Assembly (NCBI GenBank): GCA_003339645.1
Contig: QNUV01000110.1
Coordinates: 1-64,000, forward strand
Source of the DNA: Microbacterium arborescens
GTDB taxonomy: Bacteria > Actinomycetota > Actinomycetes > Actinomycetales > Microbacteriaceae
DNA length: 64,000 nucleotides
Direction: 5' to 3'
Below are positions 19,187 to 29,139 of the stretch, piece after piece (position 1 is the first letter of the stretch; every line of letters starts with the position of its first letter). The notes below the pieces were generated by a model, which saw only the letters and a list, made by a program, of their open reading frames with translations, was not told the DNA's origin and made no database searches. The position numbers were made by a program, and so were the translations under genes.

Positions 19187-19192
19187 TAGGCT
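19187..19192 (+). promoter_or_regulatory. Putative -10 of the methyltransferase gene (leaderless)
   Basis: TAGGCT ends 7 bases before GTG 19199. That spacing puts the transcription start on the start codon, and no Shine-Dalgarno site is present, which fits a leaderless mRNA. No good -35 is visible. Confidence 0.4.
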
Positions 19193-19198
19193 GTCGTG

Positions 19199-20425
19199 GT
19201 GGATCACGCCGAGCTCTCCGCGTTGCTGACCCCCGAGGGACTCCGTCTGGTCGACACCCTCCGGATCTCCTCGACCGCGGATGCCGCATCGGCCGTGTCA
19301 CGGCTGCGGCGCGAAGGCCTCTCCCCCGACCTCGTGTCGGCGGTCGTCGGTCAAGCCCGGCTGCGCGAGCGCGCGCGGGCGAAGTTCGGTCCGTTCGCCG
19401 ACCGGATGCTGTTCACCCGCGCGGGTCTCGAGCAGGCCACGCGTCTCGCGGTCGCCGCACGCCACGCCGGCCGGTTCCGCGACGTCGGCATCGCGCGGGT
19501 CGCCGACCTCGGCTGCGGGATCGGCGGCGACGCACTCGGCTTCGCGGGCATCGGGCTCGAGGTCCTGGCCGTCGACGCCGACGAGATCACCGCCGCCCTG
19601 GCCGCCTACAACCTCGCCCCGTTCGGCTCGTCCGCCCGGGTGCGCCACGGCCGCGCCGAGGAGACCGATCTCGACGGTATCGATGCGGTCTGGCTCGATC
19701 CCGCCCGCCGCACCTCGGGCCACAGCGAGACGCGGCGCGTCGCGGCATCCGACTACGCGCCGTCGCTCGACTGGGCCTTCGACCTCGCGCGGCGGATGCC
19801 GACAGGGATCAAGCTCGGGCCCGCGTTCGACCGCGACGACCTCCCGCCGGAAGGCGAGGCGCAGTGGATCAGCGCGGACGGCTCGACCATCGAGCTGGTG
19901 GTGTGGTCGGGCTCCCTCGCCCGCGCGGGCGTGCGCCGTTCGGCCCTCGTTCTGCGCGGCGACCGTGCCGCCGAGCTCACCGCGCCCGCCGACACCGCCG
20001 ACGCCGACCCCCGCGACCTCGGCGCCTACCTGCACGAGCCCGACGGCGCCGTCATCCGTGCGCGCCTGATCGGCGACGTGGCCCGCGCGCTCGAGGCCGG
20101 CATGCTCGCCGGTGGGACGGCGTACATGACATCCGACGCCGGACGCACCAGCCCGTTCGCCACGACGTTCCGCGTTCGTGACGTGCTGCCGCTCAAACCG
20201 CGTGACATCGAGGCCGCCCTCCGACGCGCCGACATCGGCATCCTGGAGATCAAGAAGCGCGGCGTCGACATCGATCCGGCGCAGTTCCGCAAGAAGCTGC
20301 GCCTGTCGGGGAGCGCGTCGGCGACGCTGTTCCTCACGCGCATCGGTGATCGCCGCGTCGCCGTCCTCGCGGATCGCGTCGAGGACGAGCCCAGTGGCGC
20401 GAGTCAGCCCAGCAGCCCCGCCTGA
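19199..20425 (+). CDS. Class I SAM-dependent methyltransferase, THUMP-like
   Basis: A 408-residue protein with a Rossmann methyltransferase fold: motif I VADLGCGIGGDALGF followed by LAVDADEITAALAAYN. The word WLDPARRTSGH replaces the usual catalytic motif. The C-terminal 100 residues (LKPRDIEAALRRADIGILEI, KKLRLSGSASATLFLTRI) match the THUMP-like domain found in this actinobacterial family. RNA is a likely but unproven substrate. GTG 19199 is chosen over the adjacent GTG 19196 from the -10 spacing. It is divergent from groES and its 3' end overlaps a convergent gene by 22 bp. Confidence 0.85.
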   Translation: MDHAELSALLTPEGLRLVDTLRISSTADAASAVSRLRREGLSPDLVSAVVGQARLRERARAKFGPFADRMLFTRAGLEQATRLAVAARHAGRFRDVGIARVADLGCGIGGDALGFAGIGLEVLAVDADEITAALAAYNLAPFGSSARVRHGRAEETDLDGIDAVWLDPARRTSGHSETRRVAASDYAPSLDWAFDLARRMPTGIKLGPAFDRDDLPPEGEAQWISADGSTIELVVWSGSLARAGVRRSALVLRGDRAAELTAPADTADADPRDLGAYLHEPDGAVIRARLIGDVARALEAGMLAGGTAYMTSDAGRTSPFATTFRVRDVLPLKPRDIEAALRRADIGILEIKKRGVDIDPAQFRKKLRLSGSASATLFLTRIGDRRVAVLADRVEDEPSGASQPSSPA

Positions 20426-20865
20426 GCCGCCGCCCACACGAGCCAGCCCGCGCTGTACAGGATCGACAGCGCCGCGAGGCCCAGCGCCCAGACGGCCACG
20501 GTGCGACTCTCCCACGGGTGACGGAGGGCGAGCACGGCCATCACGACGGCGGCGATGCCGAGCGGGAACGCCCACCCGACGAACAGTGACAGCGCGAGCG
20601 CGACGATCCCCAGGGCCAGCGCCCACGCTCCCGACCGCGGGAGGATCTCGGGCGCCGGAGCCCACTCGACCCGCGGCTCGGGCACGACGGGCTCGGCCGG
20701 TCGCTCGGCCGCGGGGACGAACTGCAGCGGGGTCGGCTGCGTGAACTCGCGCTGGAACCCGCCACGGTGCTCCCCCGGAAGCGGCGCGGCCTCGGGCGCC
20801 GCAGCGACATCGCCCGTCGGCGCGTCCACCGCGGGGCGCCGACTGCGCAGCCGGTCGTCGCTCAC
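20404..20865 (-). CDS. Small membrane protein at the end of the tsa operon
   Basis: A 153-residue protein. The first 75 residues are hydrophilic, Pro/Glu/Ala-rich and probably disordered. The C-terminal half has three hydrophobic helices around [30 protein letters not shown] and [20 protein letters not shown], a layout reminiscent of DUF4190-like proteins, but I do not recognise a firm family. The GTG start overlaps the tsaD stop (GTGA), so it is the last gene of the glmS-tsaD operon. Confidence 0.75.
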   Translation of the reverse strand: MSDDRLRSRRPAVDAPTGDVAAAPEAAPLPGEHRGGFQREFTQPTPLQFVPAAERPAEPVVPEPRVEWAPAPEILPRSGAWALALGIVALALSLFVGWAFPLGIAAVVMAVLALRHPWESRTVAVWALGLAALSILYSAGWLVWAAAQAGLLG

Positions 20866-21929
20866 CCGCGCACCTGGATCTCGGTCACCGGAAGCGTCGA
20901 GTCCGCGCCGAACGAGAGGGTGGAGGGCTCGGCACCCGAAGAGATGAGCTCGGCGGCGAGCGCCGCGATCATCGCCCCGTTGTCGGTGCACAGGCTCAGC
21001 GGCGGGATGCGCACCGCGACGCCGGCGGCTGCAGCGCGTTCGAGGGCGACCTCGCGCAGTCGCCGGTTGGCGATCACCCCGCCGCCGAGCAGCAGACGCG
21101 GGACGCCGTGCTGAGCGCACGCGTCGAGCGCCTTGGTGACGAGCACGTCGACGACCGCTTCACGGAAGGATGCCGCGACGTCGGCGACGGGCACGGCTTC
21201 GCCGGCGGCCTCGCGCTGCTCGACCCAGCGCGCCACGGCGGTCTTGAGCCCCGAGAAGGAGAAGTCGTATCGGTGCGCGGCCAGGTCGGAGGCGCGGGAG
21301 AGGCCGCGGGGGAACCGGATGGCGTCGGGGTCGCCGCTCGCGGCGGCGCGATCGATCTCGGGGCCGCCGGGATAGGGCAGGCCGAGGATGCGGGCGATCT
21401 TGTCGAACGCCTCGCCGGCGGCGTCGTCCATCGTCTCGCCGAGCATCTCGACGTCGGAGACGAGATCGCGCACGAGGAGGAGCGAGGTGTGTCCGCCGCT
21501 GACCAGGAGGGCGACGGTCGGGTACTCGACGTCGTCACCGGTCAGGATGTCGGCGGCGATGTGACCGACGAGGTGGTTGACCGCGTACAGCGGCTTCCCG
21601 AGCGAGACGGCCAGGGCCTTCGCGGCGCCGACGCCGACCATGAGCGCACCGGCCAGCCCGGGCCCGCTCGTCACGGCGACGGCGTCGAGGTCCTGCAGCG
21701 AGACGCCCGCCTCGGCCACGGCGGCCTCGATCGCCGGCTGGAGGGCCTCGAGGTGGGCGCGCGCGGCGACCTCGGGCACGACGCCGCCGTAGCGGGCGTG
21801 CTCTGCCATCGAGCTCGCGATCGTGTTCGACAGCAGGGTGCGTCCGCGCACGATCCCGATACCGGTCTCGTCGCAGCTGGTCTCGATGCCCAGGACGAGG
21901 GGCTCGGAACGGGTCGGGGTGGTCGTCAT
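20862..21929 (-). CDS. tsaD: tRNA N6-adenosine threonylcarbamoyltransferase
   Basis: Transfers threonylcarbamoyl to A37 of ANN-decoding tRNAs, working with TsaB and TsaE encoded just upstream. The chain is 355 residues. [15 protein letters not shown] opens the ASKHA fold, and the metal-binding histidines lie in [19 protein letters not shown] and the C-terminal NGAMIAAL are also family features. The start overlaps the rimI stop by 4 bp. Confidence 0.97.
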   Translation of the reverse strand: MTTTPTRSEPLVLGIETSCDETGIGIVRGRTLLSNTIASSMAEHARYGGVVPEVAARAHLEALQPAIEAAVAEAGVSLQDLDAVAVTSGPGLAGALMVGVGAAKALAVSLGKPLYAVNHLVGHIAADILTGDDVEYPTVALLVSGGHTSLLLVRDLVSDVEMLGETMDDAAGEAFDKIARILGLPYPGGPEIDRAAASGDPDAIRFPRGLSRASDLAAHRYDFSFSGLKTAVARWVEQREAAGEAVPVADVAASFREAVVDVLVTKALDACAQHGVPRLLLGGGVIANRRLREVALERAAAAGVAVRIPPLSLCTDNGAMIAALAAELISSGAEPSTLSFGADSTLPVTEIQVRG

Positions 21930-22393
21930 CGGTCGGTCCCTCCCTCACCGCGGAGGTTCAGTTGCATGATGATCGCATCGACGTCGTCGGGCTGGTAGTA
22001 GCGCGGGCGACGGGCGATCTCGACGAATCCCTCGGAGAGGTAGAGCCCCTGCGCGACGGGGTTGTCGGCGCGGACCTCGAGGAAGAGCTCCCGTGCCCCG
22101 CGGTCGCGGGCTTCAGCCATCAGCGCGCGGAGCAGGCCGCGGCCGCGGCCCGTCCCCCGGCAGGCGGGGTCGAGGGCGAGGGTCTGGATGTCGGCGTCGG
22201 CCGCGCCCGGCACGGCGCGGACTCCGCCGTACCCGACGACCCGGTCGTCCTCGACGTCGACGAGGTACCGGCCGTGCGGCGACGAGATCTCGGCGGACAT
22301 GGCGGTGCGGCTCCATGCGTCGGTGGGGAACGACGCCTCCTCGAGCGCCATGATGGCGTCGAGGTCATCGGCGGTCGCCGTGCGCAGGCTCAC
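21926..22393 (-). CDS. rimI: Ribosomal protein bS18 N-alanine acetyltransferase
   Basis: A 155-residue GNAT acetyltransferase. The acetyl-CoA site is near [15 protein letters not shown] and the family closing words are [16 protein letters not shown] and [12 protein letters not shown]. Its position between tsaB and tsaD is the normal place for RimI in actinobacteria. It overlaps both neighbours by 4 bp. Substrate assignment rests on context and family. Confidence 0.93.
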   Translation of the reverse strand: MSLRTATADDLDAIMALEEASFPTDAWSRTAMSAEISSPHGRYLVDVEDDRVVGYGGVRAVPGAADADIQTLALDPACRGTGRGRGLLRALMAEARDRGARELFLEVRADNPVAQGLYLSEGFVEIARRPRYYQPDDVDAIIMQLNLRGEGGTDR

Positions 22394-23049
22394 GTGCCCA
22401 CCTTCTTCGGCCCCGCGGGTACGGTCACATCCGGGGCCCGGAGATACAGGGGCTCGACGTCGGCGGCGTCGGCGCCCGCGGCGAGCCGCTCCCCGGCGAC
22501 GCGAGCGAGGGCGGCGGCGCTGATCGCCGTCGTCTCGGGCAGCTCGGCCGCCGGGGTGCCGAAGAGATCGAGGGGCTCGGTCGACGCGCGCGTCACGAGG
22601 TGGGGATCGACGATGCGCACCGGTATCCCGTTCTCGACGCGGTACACCGAGACGGCGAGCTCCCGGCGACGCGCGTCGGTGACGATCGCGATCGGCTCGC
22701 CCTCGACGGGGGCCGCGCCGGCGGTGGCGAACGCGGGGTCGACGTGAGCGCGGGCGGCCGCGTCATGACTCGCCACGGGGACCACGGGGATGCCGCGTCC
22801 GAGGGCGAACGCCCGCGCGGCCGCGATCCCGACGCGCAGTCCCGTGAAGGGTCCCGGGCCCATGCCCGCGGCGACGGCCGTGATCTCGGCGGGTTCGACG
22901 CCCGCCTCGCCGAAGACTCGCACGAGCAGATCGCCGATGACCTCGGCGTGGCCGCGGGGGTCGGAGCTGACGGCCTCGGCCCGGACGCGCCCCGCAGGGT
23001 CGACGATCGCGACGGCCGTGCCGATCGAGGTGTCGATGCCCAGAATCAC
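22390..23049 (-). CDS. tsaB: tRNA threonylcarbamoyladenosine biosynthesis protein TsaB
   Basis: Non-catalytic ASKHA-fold partner of TsaD, 219 residues. The opening MILGIDTSIGTAVAIVD and the GMGPGPFTGLRVGIAAARAF segment are diagnostic. It begins 36 bp after the tsaE stop and runs into rimI with a 4 bp overlap. Confidence 0.95.
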   Translation of the reverse strand: MILGIDTSIGTAVAIVDPAGRVRAEAVSSDPRGHAEVIGDLLVRVFGEAGVEPAEITAVAAGMGPGPFTGLRVGIAAARAFALGRGIPVVPVASHDAAARAHVDPAFATAGAAPVEGEPIAIVTDARRRELAVSVYRVENGIPVRIVDPHLVTRASTEPLDLFGTPAAELPETTAISAAALARVAGERLAAGADAADVEPLYLRAPDVTVPAGPKKVGT

Positions 23050-23085
23050 GTCACCCAGGGTAGCCCGGGCCGGGATGCCGCGCGC

Positions 23086-23589
23086 TCAGGGGCGTCGCGT
23101 GACGGTGACGATCCGCGGGGCGGCGTCGGCCATCTCCGCGGCCGCCGGACCGCTCGTGCCGCAGGCGTTGTCGAGGCCCGTGCCGCTCCAGCCGCGCTCG
23201 AGCTCGATCTCCCACCAGCTCTCGCGCAGCCCGTCGACCATGCCGTGCCCCCACTCCACGATGGTGACGCTGGCGTCGAGGTCGAGGTCGAGGTCCGACA
23301 GCTCGGCGGGCGACCCGAGGCGGTAGGCGTCGACATGGACCAGCGGCGGCCCGTCGACGAGCGAGGGGTGCGTGCGCGCGATGACGAACGTCGGGCTCTG
23401 GATGGGTCCGCGCACGCCGAGGCCGGCGCCGATCCCCCGGGTGAGCGTCGTCTTGCCGGCGCCCAGAGGCCCGGTCAGCACCACGAGATCGCCCGCGCGG
23501 AGCCGCGATCCGATCTCGCGCCCCCACGCCTCCATCTCATCGGCGGAGGTCACCTCGCGATCGCCCAGGTATTCGTCGATTCCGCTCAT
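23086..23589 (-). CDS. tsaE: tRNA threonylcarbamoyladenosine biosynthesis ATPase TsaE
   Basis: A 167-residue P-loop ATPase needed for the TsaB-TsaD complex to turn over. Walker A is LTGPLGAGKTTLTRGIG, followed by SPTFVIARTH and VHVDAYRLGS, both family words; the VEWGHGM motif is present. ATG 23589 overlaps the alr stop (ATGA). The C-terminus has about 20 residues beyond the usual end. Confidence 0.95.
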   Translation of the reverse strand: MSGIDEYLGDREVTSADEMEAWGREIGSRLRAGDLVVLTGPLGAGKTTLTRGIGAGLGVRGPIQSPTFVIARTHPSLVDGPPLVHVDAYRLGSPAELSDLDLDLDASVTIVEWGHGMVDGLRESWWEIELERGWSGTGLDNACGTSGPAAAEMADAAPRIVTVTRRP

Positions 23590-24722
23590 CACCGGCCTCC
23601 CGTCATCTCGGACGATACCGCCGTGCGGTGCACGCGCGGGCCGATCCGCGTGACGATCTCGTAGTCGATCGTGTCGGCGGCGTCGCCCCATTCGGCCGCC
23701 GCGGGGAACCCCAGCGTGGGGTCGCCGAAGAGAACGACCTCGTCGCCGATCGCGACGTCGGCGTCTCCGACGTCGACGACGAACTGATCCATCGCGATCC
23801 GCCCCGACACGGTGAACCGCCGGCCGCCGATCACCACCGGTCCGCGGCCGGAGGCCTGCCGCGGCACGCCGTCGGCATAGCCGAGGGGTACGAGGGCGAG
23901 CGTCGTCTCGCTCGCGGTGCGATGGGTGTACCCGTACGAGACGCCCTGGCCCGCGGGCACGCGGCGCACGGCGGCGACCGCGGTGCGCAGGGTCATCGCG
24001 GGCTGGAGCCCGAGGTCGGCGGAGGACCGATCCGGAAGCGGCGAGAGGCCGTAGATCGCCAGCCCCAGGCGTACGCAGTCGAGCCTCGCTTCCGGGAGCG
24101 CGATCGCGGCGTTCGACGCGGCGATGTGGCGCAGCGGCGGGTGCACGCCGGCCGCCGCCGCCTCGGCGAGAGCGTCGTGGAATCGGGCGAGCGCAGCCCG
24201 GTCTTCGTCGATGCCCGTGTTCGACAGGTGGCTGAACACGCCGATGACCCGCAGCTGTCCGATGCGCTCGAGACGGGCCGCCTCCGCGCAGACGCGCTGC
24301 CACTCGCGGGGCTCGACACCGTTGCGCCCGAGGCCGGTCTCGACCTTCAGATGGACTCCGACCGGCTGACCGGGGGATGCCGCGGCCGCGGCGGCCTGCA
24401 GCTGAACAAGGCTCGAGATCCCGAGCTCGATGCGGTGCTCCGCGGCCTCGCGGAAGTCGGTCTGGGGGCCGTGCAGCCAGGCCACGAGGGGCGCAGTGAT
24501 CCCGGCCCGGCGCAGCGCGACGGCCTCGGCGATGTCGGCGACGCCGAGGCGCGAGGCTCCCCCCGACAGGGCCGCCGTCGCGGCGCGCACCGCGCCGTGG
24601 CCGTAGCCGTCGGCTTTGACGACGGCGATGACCTCGGTCTGGACGAGGCGCCGGAGATGACGGACGTTGTGCTCGATCGCCTCGACGTCGATGAGCGCTT
24701 CGCGAAGCGGCCGCGGGGTCAT
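23589..24722 (-). CDS. alr: Alanine racemase
   Basis: Makes D-alanine for peptidoglycan. The chain is 377 residues. The PLP lysine is in AVVKADGYGHGAV near residue 35; the C-terminal catalytic Tyr region is GVSYGYTHRTASETTLALVP, and GRIAMDQFVVDVG is a family word. It overlaps acpS upstream and tsaE downstream by 4 bp, so the three genes are translationally linked. Confidence 0.97.
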   Translation of the reverse strand: MTPRPLREALIDVEAIEHNVRHLRRLVQTEVIAVVKADGYGHGAVRAATAALSGGASRLGVADIAEAVALRRAGITAPLVAWLHGPQTDFREAAEHRIELGISSLVQLQAAAAAASPGQPVGVHLKVETGLGRNGVEPREWQRVCAEAARLERIGQLRVIGVFSHLSNTGIDEDRAALARFHDALAEAAAAGVHPPLRHIAASNAAIALPEARLDCVRLGLAIYGLSPLPDRSSADLGLQPAMTLRTAVAAVRRVPAGQGVSYGYTHRTASETTLALVPLGYADGVPRQASGRGPVVIGGRRFTVSGRIAMDQFVVDVGDADVAIGDEVVLFGDPTLGFPAAAEWGDAADTIDYEIVTRIGPRVHRTAVSSEMTGGR

Positions 24723-25075
24723 GATGCCGCCTCGGCGATCACGTAGGCGGTCGCGAGGTTCGCATCGTGCGAGAGCGACAGGTGGAGGGCGATGACGCCG
24801 CGCGCGGCGACGGTCGCCGCCGTCTCGCCGGTGAGCGCGAACACCGGGCGCCCCGACGTCTCCGATGCCACCTCGATGTCGACCCAGTGCACGCCCTCGG
24901 AACCGCCCAGGGCCTTGATGAGGGCCTCCTTGGCGGCGTAGCGAGCGGCCAGCGAGCGCGGTTTGAGCGCGCGCTCGCTCGGCGAGAAGAGTCGGTCGAG
25001 CAGGCGGGGCGTGCGCTCGAGGGAGCGCTCGAAGCGCGGCACGTCGACCAGGTCGACGCCGATGCCGACGATCAC
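24719..25075 (-). CDS. acpS: Holo-[acyl-carrier-protein] synthase
   Basis: Transfers phosphopantetheine from CoA to acyl carrier protein. The chain is 118 residues. GIGVDLVDVPRFERS holds the metal-binding Asp, and RYAAKEALIKALG is the second core motif. The start GTG 25075 is preceded by an AGAGGA-like ribosome site, and no ATG is available. It lies 25 bp after the glmS stop and overlaps alr by 4 bp. Confidence 0.95.
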   Translation of the reverse strand: MIVGIGVDLVDVPRFERSLERTPRLLDRLFSPSERALKPRSLAARYAAKEALIKALGGSEGVHWVDIEVASETSGRPVFALTGETAATVAARGVIALHLSLSHDANLATAYVIAEAAS

Positions 25076-25100
25076 GGCATCCTCTTCCGCCCGGACCGGC

Positions 25101-26951
<1,851 letters not shown>

Positions 26952-26989
26952 GGGCTCCATCCTAGATCGGCAGCCCGGGTGCGTTCGTG

Positions 26990-28201
26990 TCAGGCCGGCG
27001 CGGGGCCGCGCAGCGCGGCCAGCACGGCGTCGACGACCTCGAGGTTCGAGAAGATCGCGTCGTGTCCGCACGCCCCGCCGAAGGGCGGCGCGGCGACCTG
27101 GCCCGACAGCACCATGCCGATCCCCGCGGTGCCGGGCGGCAGGTCCGTGCGGCACGTGATGACGGTGGTCTCGCTCGCGCCGGCGAGCGCGGAGTTCTCG
27201 GCCACGAGCCCGTCGCCGAGGCGGGCCTCTGCGATCCTGCCCGTCGGCAGCGGCATCGTGACGACGGCCGATCCGGCGATCGCGTGCACGTGCAGGCCCG
27301 CGGGCCAGTCGGGCAGGCCGGCGATGTCGGCGGACCCGGCGCGCAGCGCGATGCCGGCGGGCCCCAGGGCCGCGATGCCCGTCCGGATGATGGGCGGCAG
27401 GTCGCACCCGCCGCGGGCGTCGGTGGCGAGCTGGTTGTTGCAGACGGCGCCGATCCAGGGCAGCACGAGGTTCTGCAGCACCGGCACCGTCGACATCGTG
27501 GCGCGGATCGCCGCGGCGATGTCGACCGCGACGTTGGCAATGTCGGACCCCTGCGAGGGAGCGGCGACGGTGACGACCTCGCCGATGAGGGCGGCGATCC
27601 CGGGGTCGTCTTGCAACGCGTAGCGCAGCGCGAGCCCTCCCATCGAGTGCGTCACGATGTCGACCGGACCGTGGACGCTGTCGGCGATCGACCGGATGGC
27701 GGCGGCGAGGTTGTCGGCCGACCCGTTCGAGCCCACCCATCCCGCCGAGTTCGCGGAGTAGTCGAAGGCGTACACCGCGACGCCGGGTTGGGCCTCGAGC
27801 CGCTCCTGCAGCGACGCCGTCATCCCGCGTGCCACGGGGGCGCCCGAACCGTCCCGCCACTGCACGGGACGCGAGAACGGCGATCGCGCGTAGGAACGCT
27901 GTCCGTCCGAGGCCGGGAGCACCGTGCTGAGCCAGCCGTGCACCAGCAGCACCGCCCGCGAGTCCTGCTCGCTCTCCTTGCTGAACCGCACGACGCGATC
28001 GCCGAGCGCGGCCGCGACTCCCGACCCGGCCGGCGCGAACGCCGACGAGGCCGCCGCGGGGGCGAGCGTGGCTGTGGCGGCGAGCATGACGACCGTGCTC
28101 AACGCCACGAACGGACGCCACCGGGAGCGCCGCCGCCGCACTCGCGAGCGCGCGCGTATCACAGCGCGCACGAGCGCGCGTGAACGCCGCCCCAGTTCCA
28201 T
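26990..28201 (-). CDS. Secreted lipase-like alpha/beta hydrolase
   Basis: A 403-residue protein. After a strongly basic N-terminus comes a hydrophobic signal segment (FVALSTVVMLAATATLAPAA), so export is likely. The hydrolase core has VLLVHGW for the oxyanion region, the nucleophile elbow THSMGGLALRYAL (Ser), and a C-terminal His in GHDAIFSN; the catalytic Asp is not placed with certainty. The fold resembles triacylglycerol lipases and lipase class 2 esterases of actinobacteria. ATG 28201 is chosen; an in-frame start at 28297 would add 32 residues encoded by a hairpin. It is 38 bp upstream of glmS and may be co-transcribed with it. Confidence 0.8.
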   Translation of the reverse strand: MELGRRSRALVRAVIRARSRVRRRRSRWRPFVALSTVVMLAATATLAPAAASSAFAPAGSGVAAALGDRVVRFSKESEQDSRAVLLVHGWLSTVLPASDGQRSYARSPFSRPVQWRDGSGAPVARGMTASLQERLEAQPGVAVYAFDYSANSAGWVGSNGSADNLAAAIRSIADSVHGPVDIVTHSMGGLALRYALQDDPGIAALIGEVVTVAAPSQGSDIANVAVDIAAAIRATMSTVPVLQNLVLPWIGAVCNNQLATDARGGCDLPPIIRTGIAALGPAGIALRAGSADIAGLPDWPAGLHVHAIAGSAVVTMPLPTGRIAEARLGDGLVAENSALAGASETTVITCRTDLPPGTAGIGMVLSGQVAAPPFGGACGHDAIFSNLEVVDAVLAALRGPAPA

Positions 28202-28276
28202 GGATTCATACCTAGCAGGTTGCGGCGACTCGTGCGTGCGGGAACACCGGGAGCCACCTTGCGATGAAAATGACGA

Positions 28277-28396
28277 GGGCCCTCTCGAGTCAGCCATTTG
28301 GGGACTGATTTACTCGAGAGGGCCCCGCTACACCTACGGGCTCTCGGTCGGGCCGTTGGGGACGGCGGGCGACCGAATCACCGCTTGGGGAACGGT
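28277..28396. repeat. Three successive hairpins with TTGGGGA loops
   Basis: Hairpin 1 (28277-28325) has a perfect 14 bp outer stem, an inner CAG/CTG and the loop CCATTTGGGGA. Hairpin 2 (28344-28376) has a 7 bp and a 4 bp stem around the loop TTGGGGA. Hairpin 3 (28380-28396) is ACCG-CTTGGGGAA-CGGT. Read on the minus strand the loops are TCCCCAA, and hairpin 1 is followed by TCGTCATTTTCATCG, which could be a terminator tail. Either strand may be the functional RNA. Confidence 0.8.
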
Positions 28397-28477
28397 TCGA
28401 GCGCTGCGCAGGCGAATGAAGCCTAGCGGATCCGCGTGAAGAGAACGCCGATCTGCGTCAGCATCTTTGTCCCCCTA

Positions 28478-28506
28478 TTGGCGGACACGACCATCGGCTG
28501 TACGAT
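28478..28506 (+). promoter_or_regulatory. Putative promoter of a small transcription unit
   Basis: TTGGCG (-35), 17 bp, TACGAT (-10). Transcription would start near 28513, just before the hairpin at 28522 and the 14-codon frame. Confidence 0.5.
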
Positions 28507-28521
28507 CAACCACGGCGCGCA

Positions 28522-28551
28522 GGCTCCCTGCTTTTGGGGGGTATGGGAGTC
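28522..28551 (+). repeat. Leader hairpin with TTTTGGGGGG loop
   Basis: GGCTCCC pairs with GGGAGTC (one G-T pair), leaving a 16-base loop that contains TTTTGGGGGG. It stands immediately upstream of ATG 28555. Confidence 0.55.
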
Positions 28552-28554
28552 ACG

Positions 28555-28599
28555 ATGGGCGTCGAACTCACGGTGTCGATGGGGATCTGTGCATTGTGA
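28555..28599 (+). CDS. Very short open frame (14 codons), possible leader peptide
   Basis: ATG with GGGAG 5 bp upstream encodes MGVELTVSMGICAL and stops 2 bp before a perfect 16 bp hairpin. Promoter, ribosome site, frame and hairpin follow each other in the order of a small gene or an attenuator. It could equally be a non-coding RNA. No homologue is known to me. Confidence 0.35.
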   Translation: MGVELTVSMGICAL

Positions 28600-28601
28600 G
28601 G

Positions 28602-28643
28602 GCGTTGTGCAGTGCGCATCCGCGCACGCGCACTGCACAACGC
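28602..28643 (+). terminator. Perfect 16 bp hairpin after the short frame
   Basis: GCGTTGTGCAGTGCGC at 28602-28617 and its exact inverse at 28628-28643, with a 10-base loop. There is no T run. It probably ends the small transcript, or folds in it. Confidence 0.6.
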
Positions 28644-28699
28644 GCGCCGCAGTCGGGAAGTTACCTCGGATATTGACGCTTCCGGGGAGCAGGACACTC

Positions 28700-28708
28700 T
28701 GACATACT
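28700..28708 (+). promoter_or_regulatory. Putative extended -10 promoter
   Basis: TGACATACT fits an extended -10 (TG-N-CATACT). Transcription from about 28715 would run through TTGGGG motifs at 28793 and 28834 to ATG 28847. Confidence 0.35.
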
Positions 28709-28846
28709 GAGCGCAGCCCGCGGCAGTGCCCGGGTACAACGCAGGGCAGAAGACTCGCCGGGATGGGACCCGGCGTGCTGGACCCGGCGGTATTGGGGAC
28801 GAGAGACGGACGTGGGTCCGCTCTTGTGGGGACTTGGGGGATGACC

Positions 28847-29065
28847 ATGACGAGGCGATTCCACGCGCGCACACGGCTGCTGGGGGGCAGCCGACGCGAC
28901 GGAGTCGACCGTGACGGGCCGACCTCATTCCGTCGGCGGCTGCCGGCCCACCGATACGCGCCGTTCGGATGTGGCGGCTCACGCTCGATCACCGCGACCC
29001 GGGCCCCGGCCACGCCGGCTCGTCCGATCGGACCGCGCGGTTGCGGGTCGCACCCCTCCCCCTGA
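28847..29065 (+). CDS. Doubtful 72-codon frame behind a GGGGGA ribosome site
   Basis: ATG 28847 is preceded by TTGGGGGA with 5 bp spacing, the same arrangement as at several EPS genes. The predicted product is Arg- and Pro-rich, has no recognised domain, and looks poorly coding. It could be the remains of a gene whose start survived, or a regulatory decoy start. An in-frame ATG also exists at 28841. Confidence 0.25.
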   Translation: MTRRFHARTRLLGGSRRDGVDRDGPTSFRRRLPAHRYAPFGCGGSRSITATRAPATPARPIGPRGCGSHPSP

Positions 29066-29085
29066 GTGGGGGCCGTCCACACCCA

Positions 29086-29121
29086 GGCGTGCCCGTCGTC
29101 CTCACGGATGGCGGGCACGCC
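29086..29121 (-). terminator. Terminator of coaA
   Basis: Perfect 10 bp arms GGCGTGCCCG and CGGGCACGCC with a 16-base loop, 18 bp past the coaA stop. Confidence 0.7.
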
Positions 29122-29139
29122 GCTCTTCTCACGGGCGAA

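Larger units (their letters stand above)
28397..29085. other. Gene-poor region rich in promoters and hairpins
   Basis: Between the lipase start and the coaA terminator there is no protein gene I recognise. It holds two plausible plus-strand promoters, a 14-codon and a 72-codon open frame that each follow a TTGGGG-type motif, and a perfect 16 bp inverted repeat. These are listed separately. Long open frames on the minus strand here have no recognisable family content and are taken as chance. Confidence 0.6.

Noticed and set aside
26952-26989. glmS ribozyme upstream of glmS
   Set aside because: Only 38 bp separate the lipase stop and the glmS start, too short for the ribozyme, and no core elements are seen.
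28423-29118. Long open frame on the minus strand over the gene-poor region
   Set aside because: 231 codons but no recognised domain, odd composition with many Cys, Pro and Arg, and it crosses a promoter, two hairpins and a short plus-strand unit. It is best explained as chance openness in GC-rich DNA.
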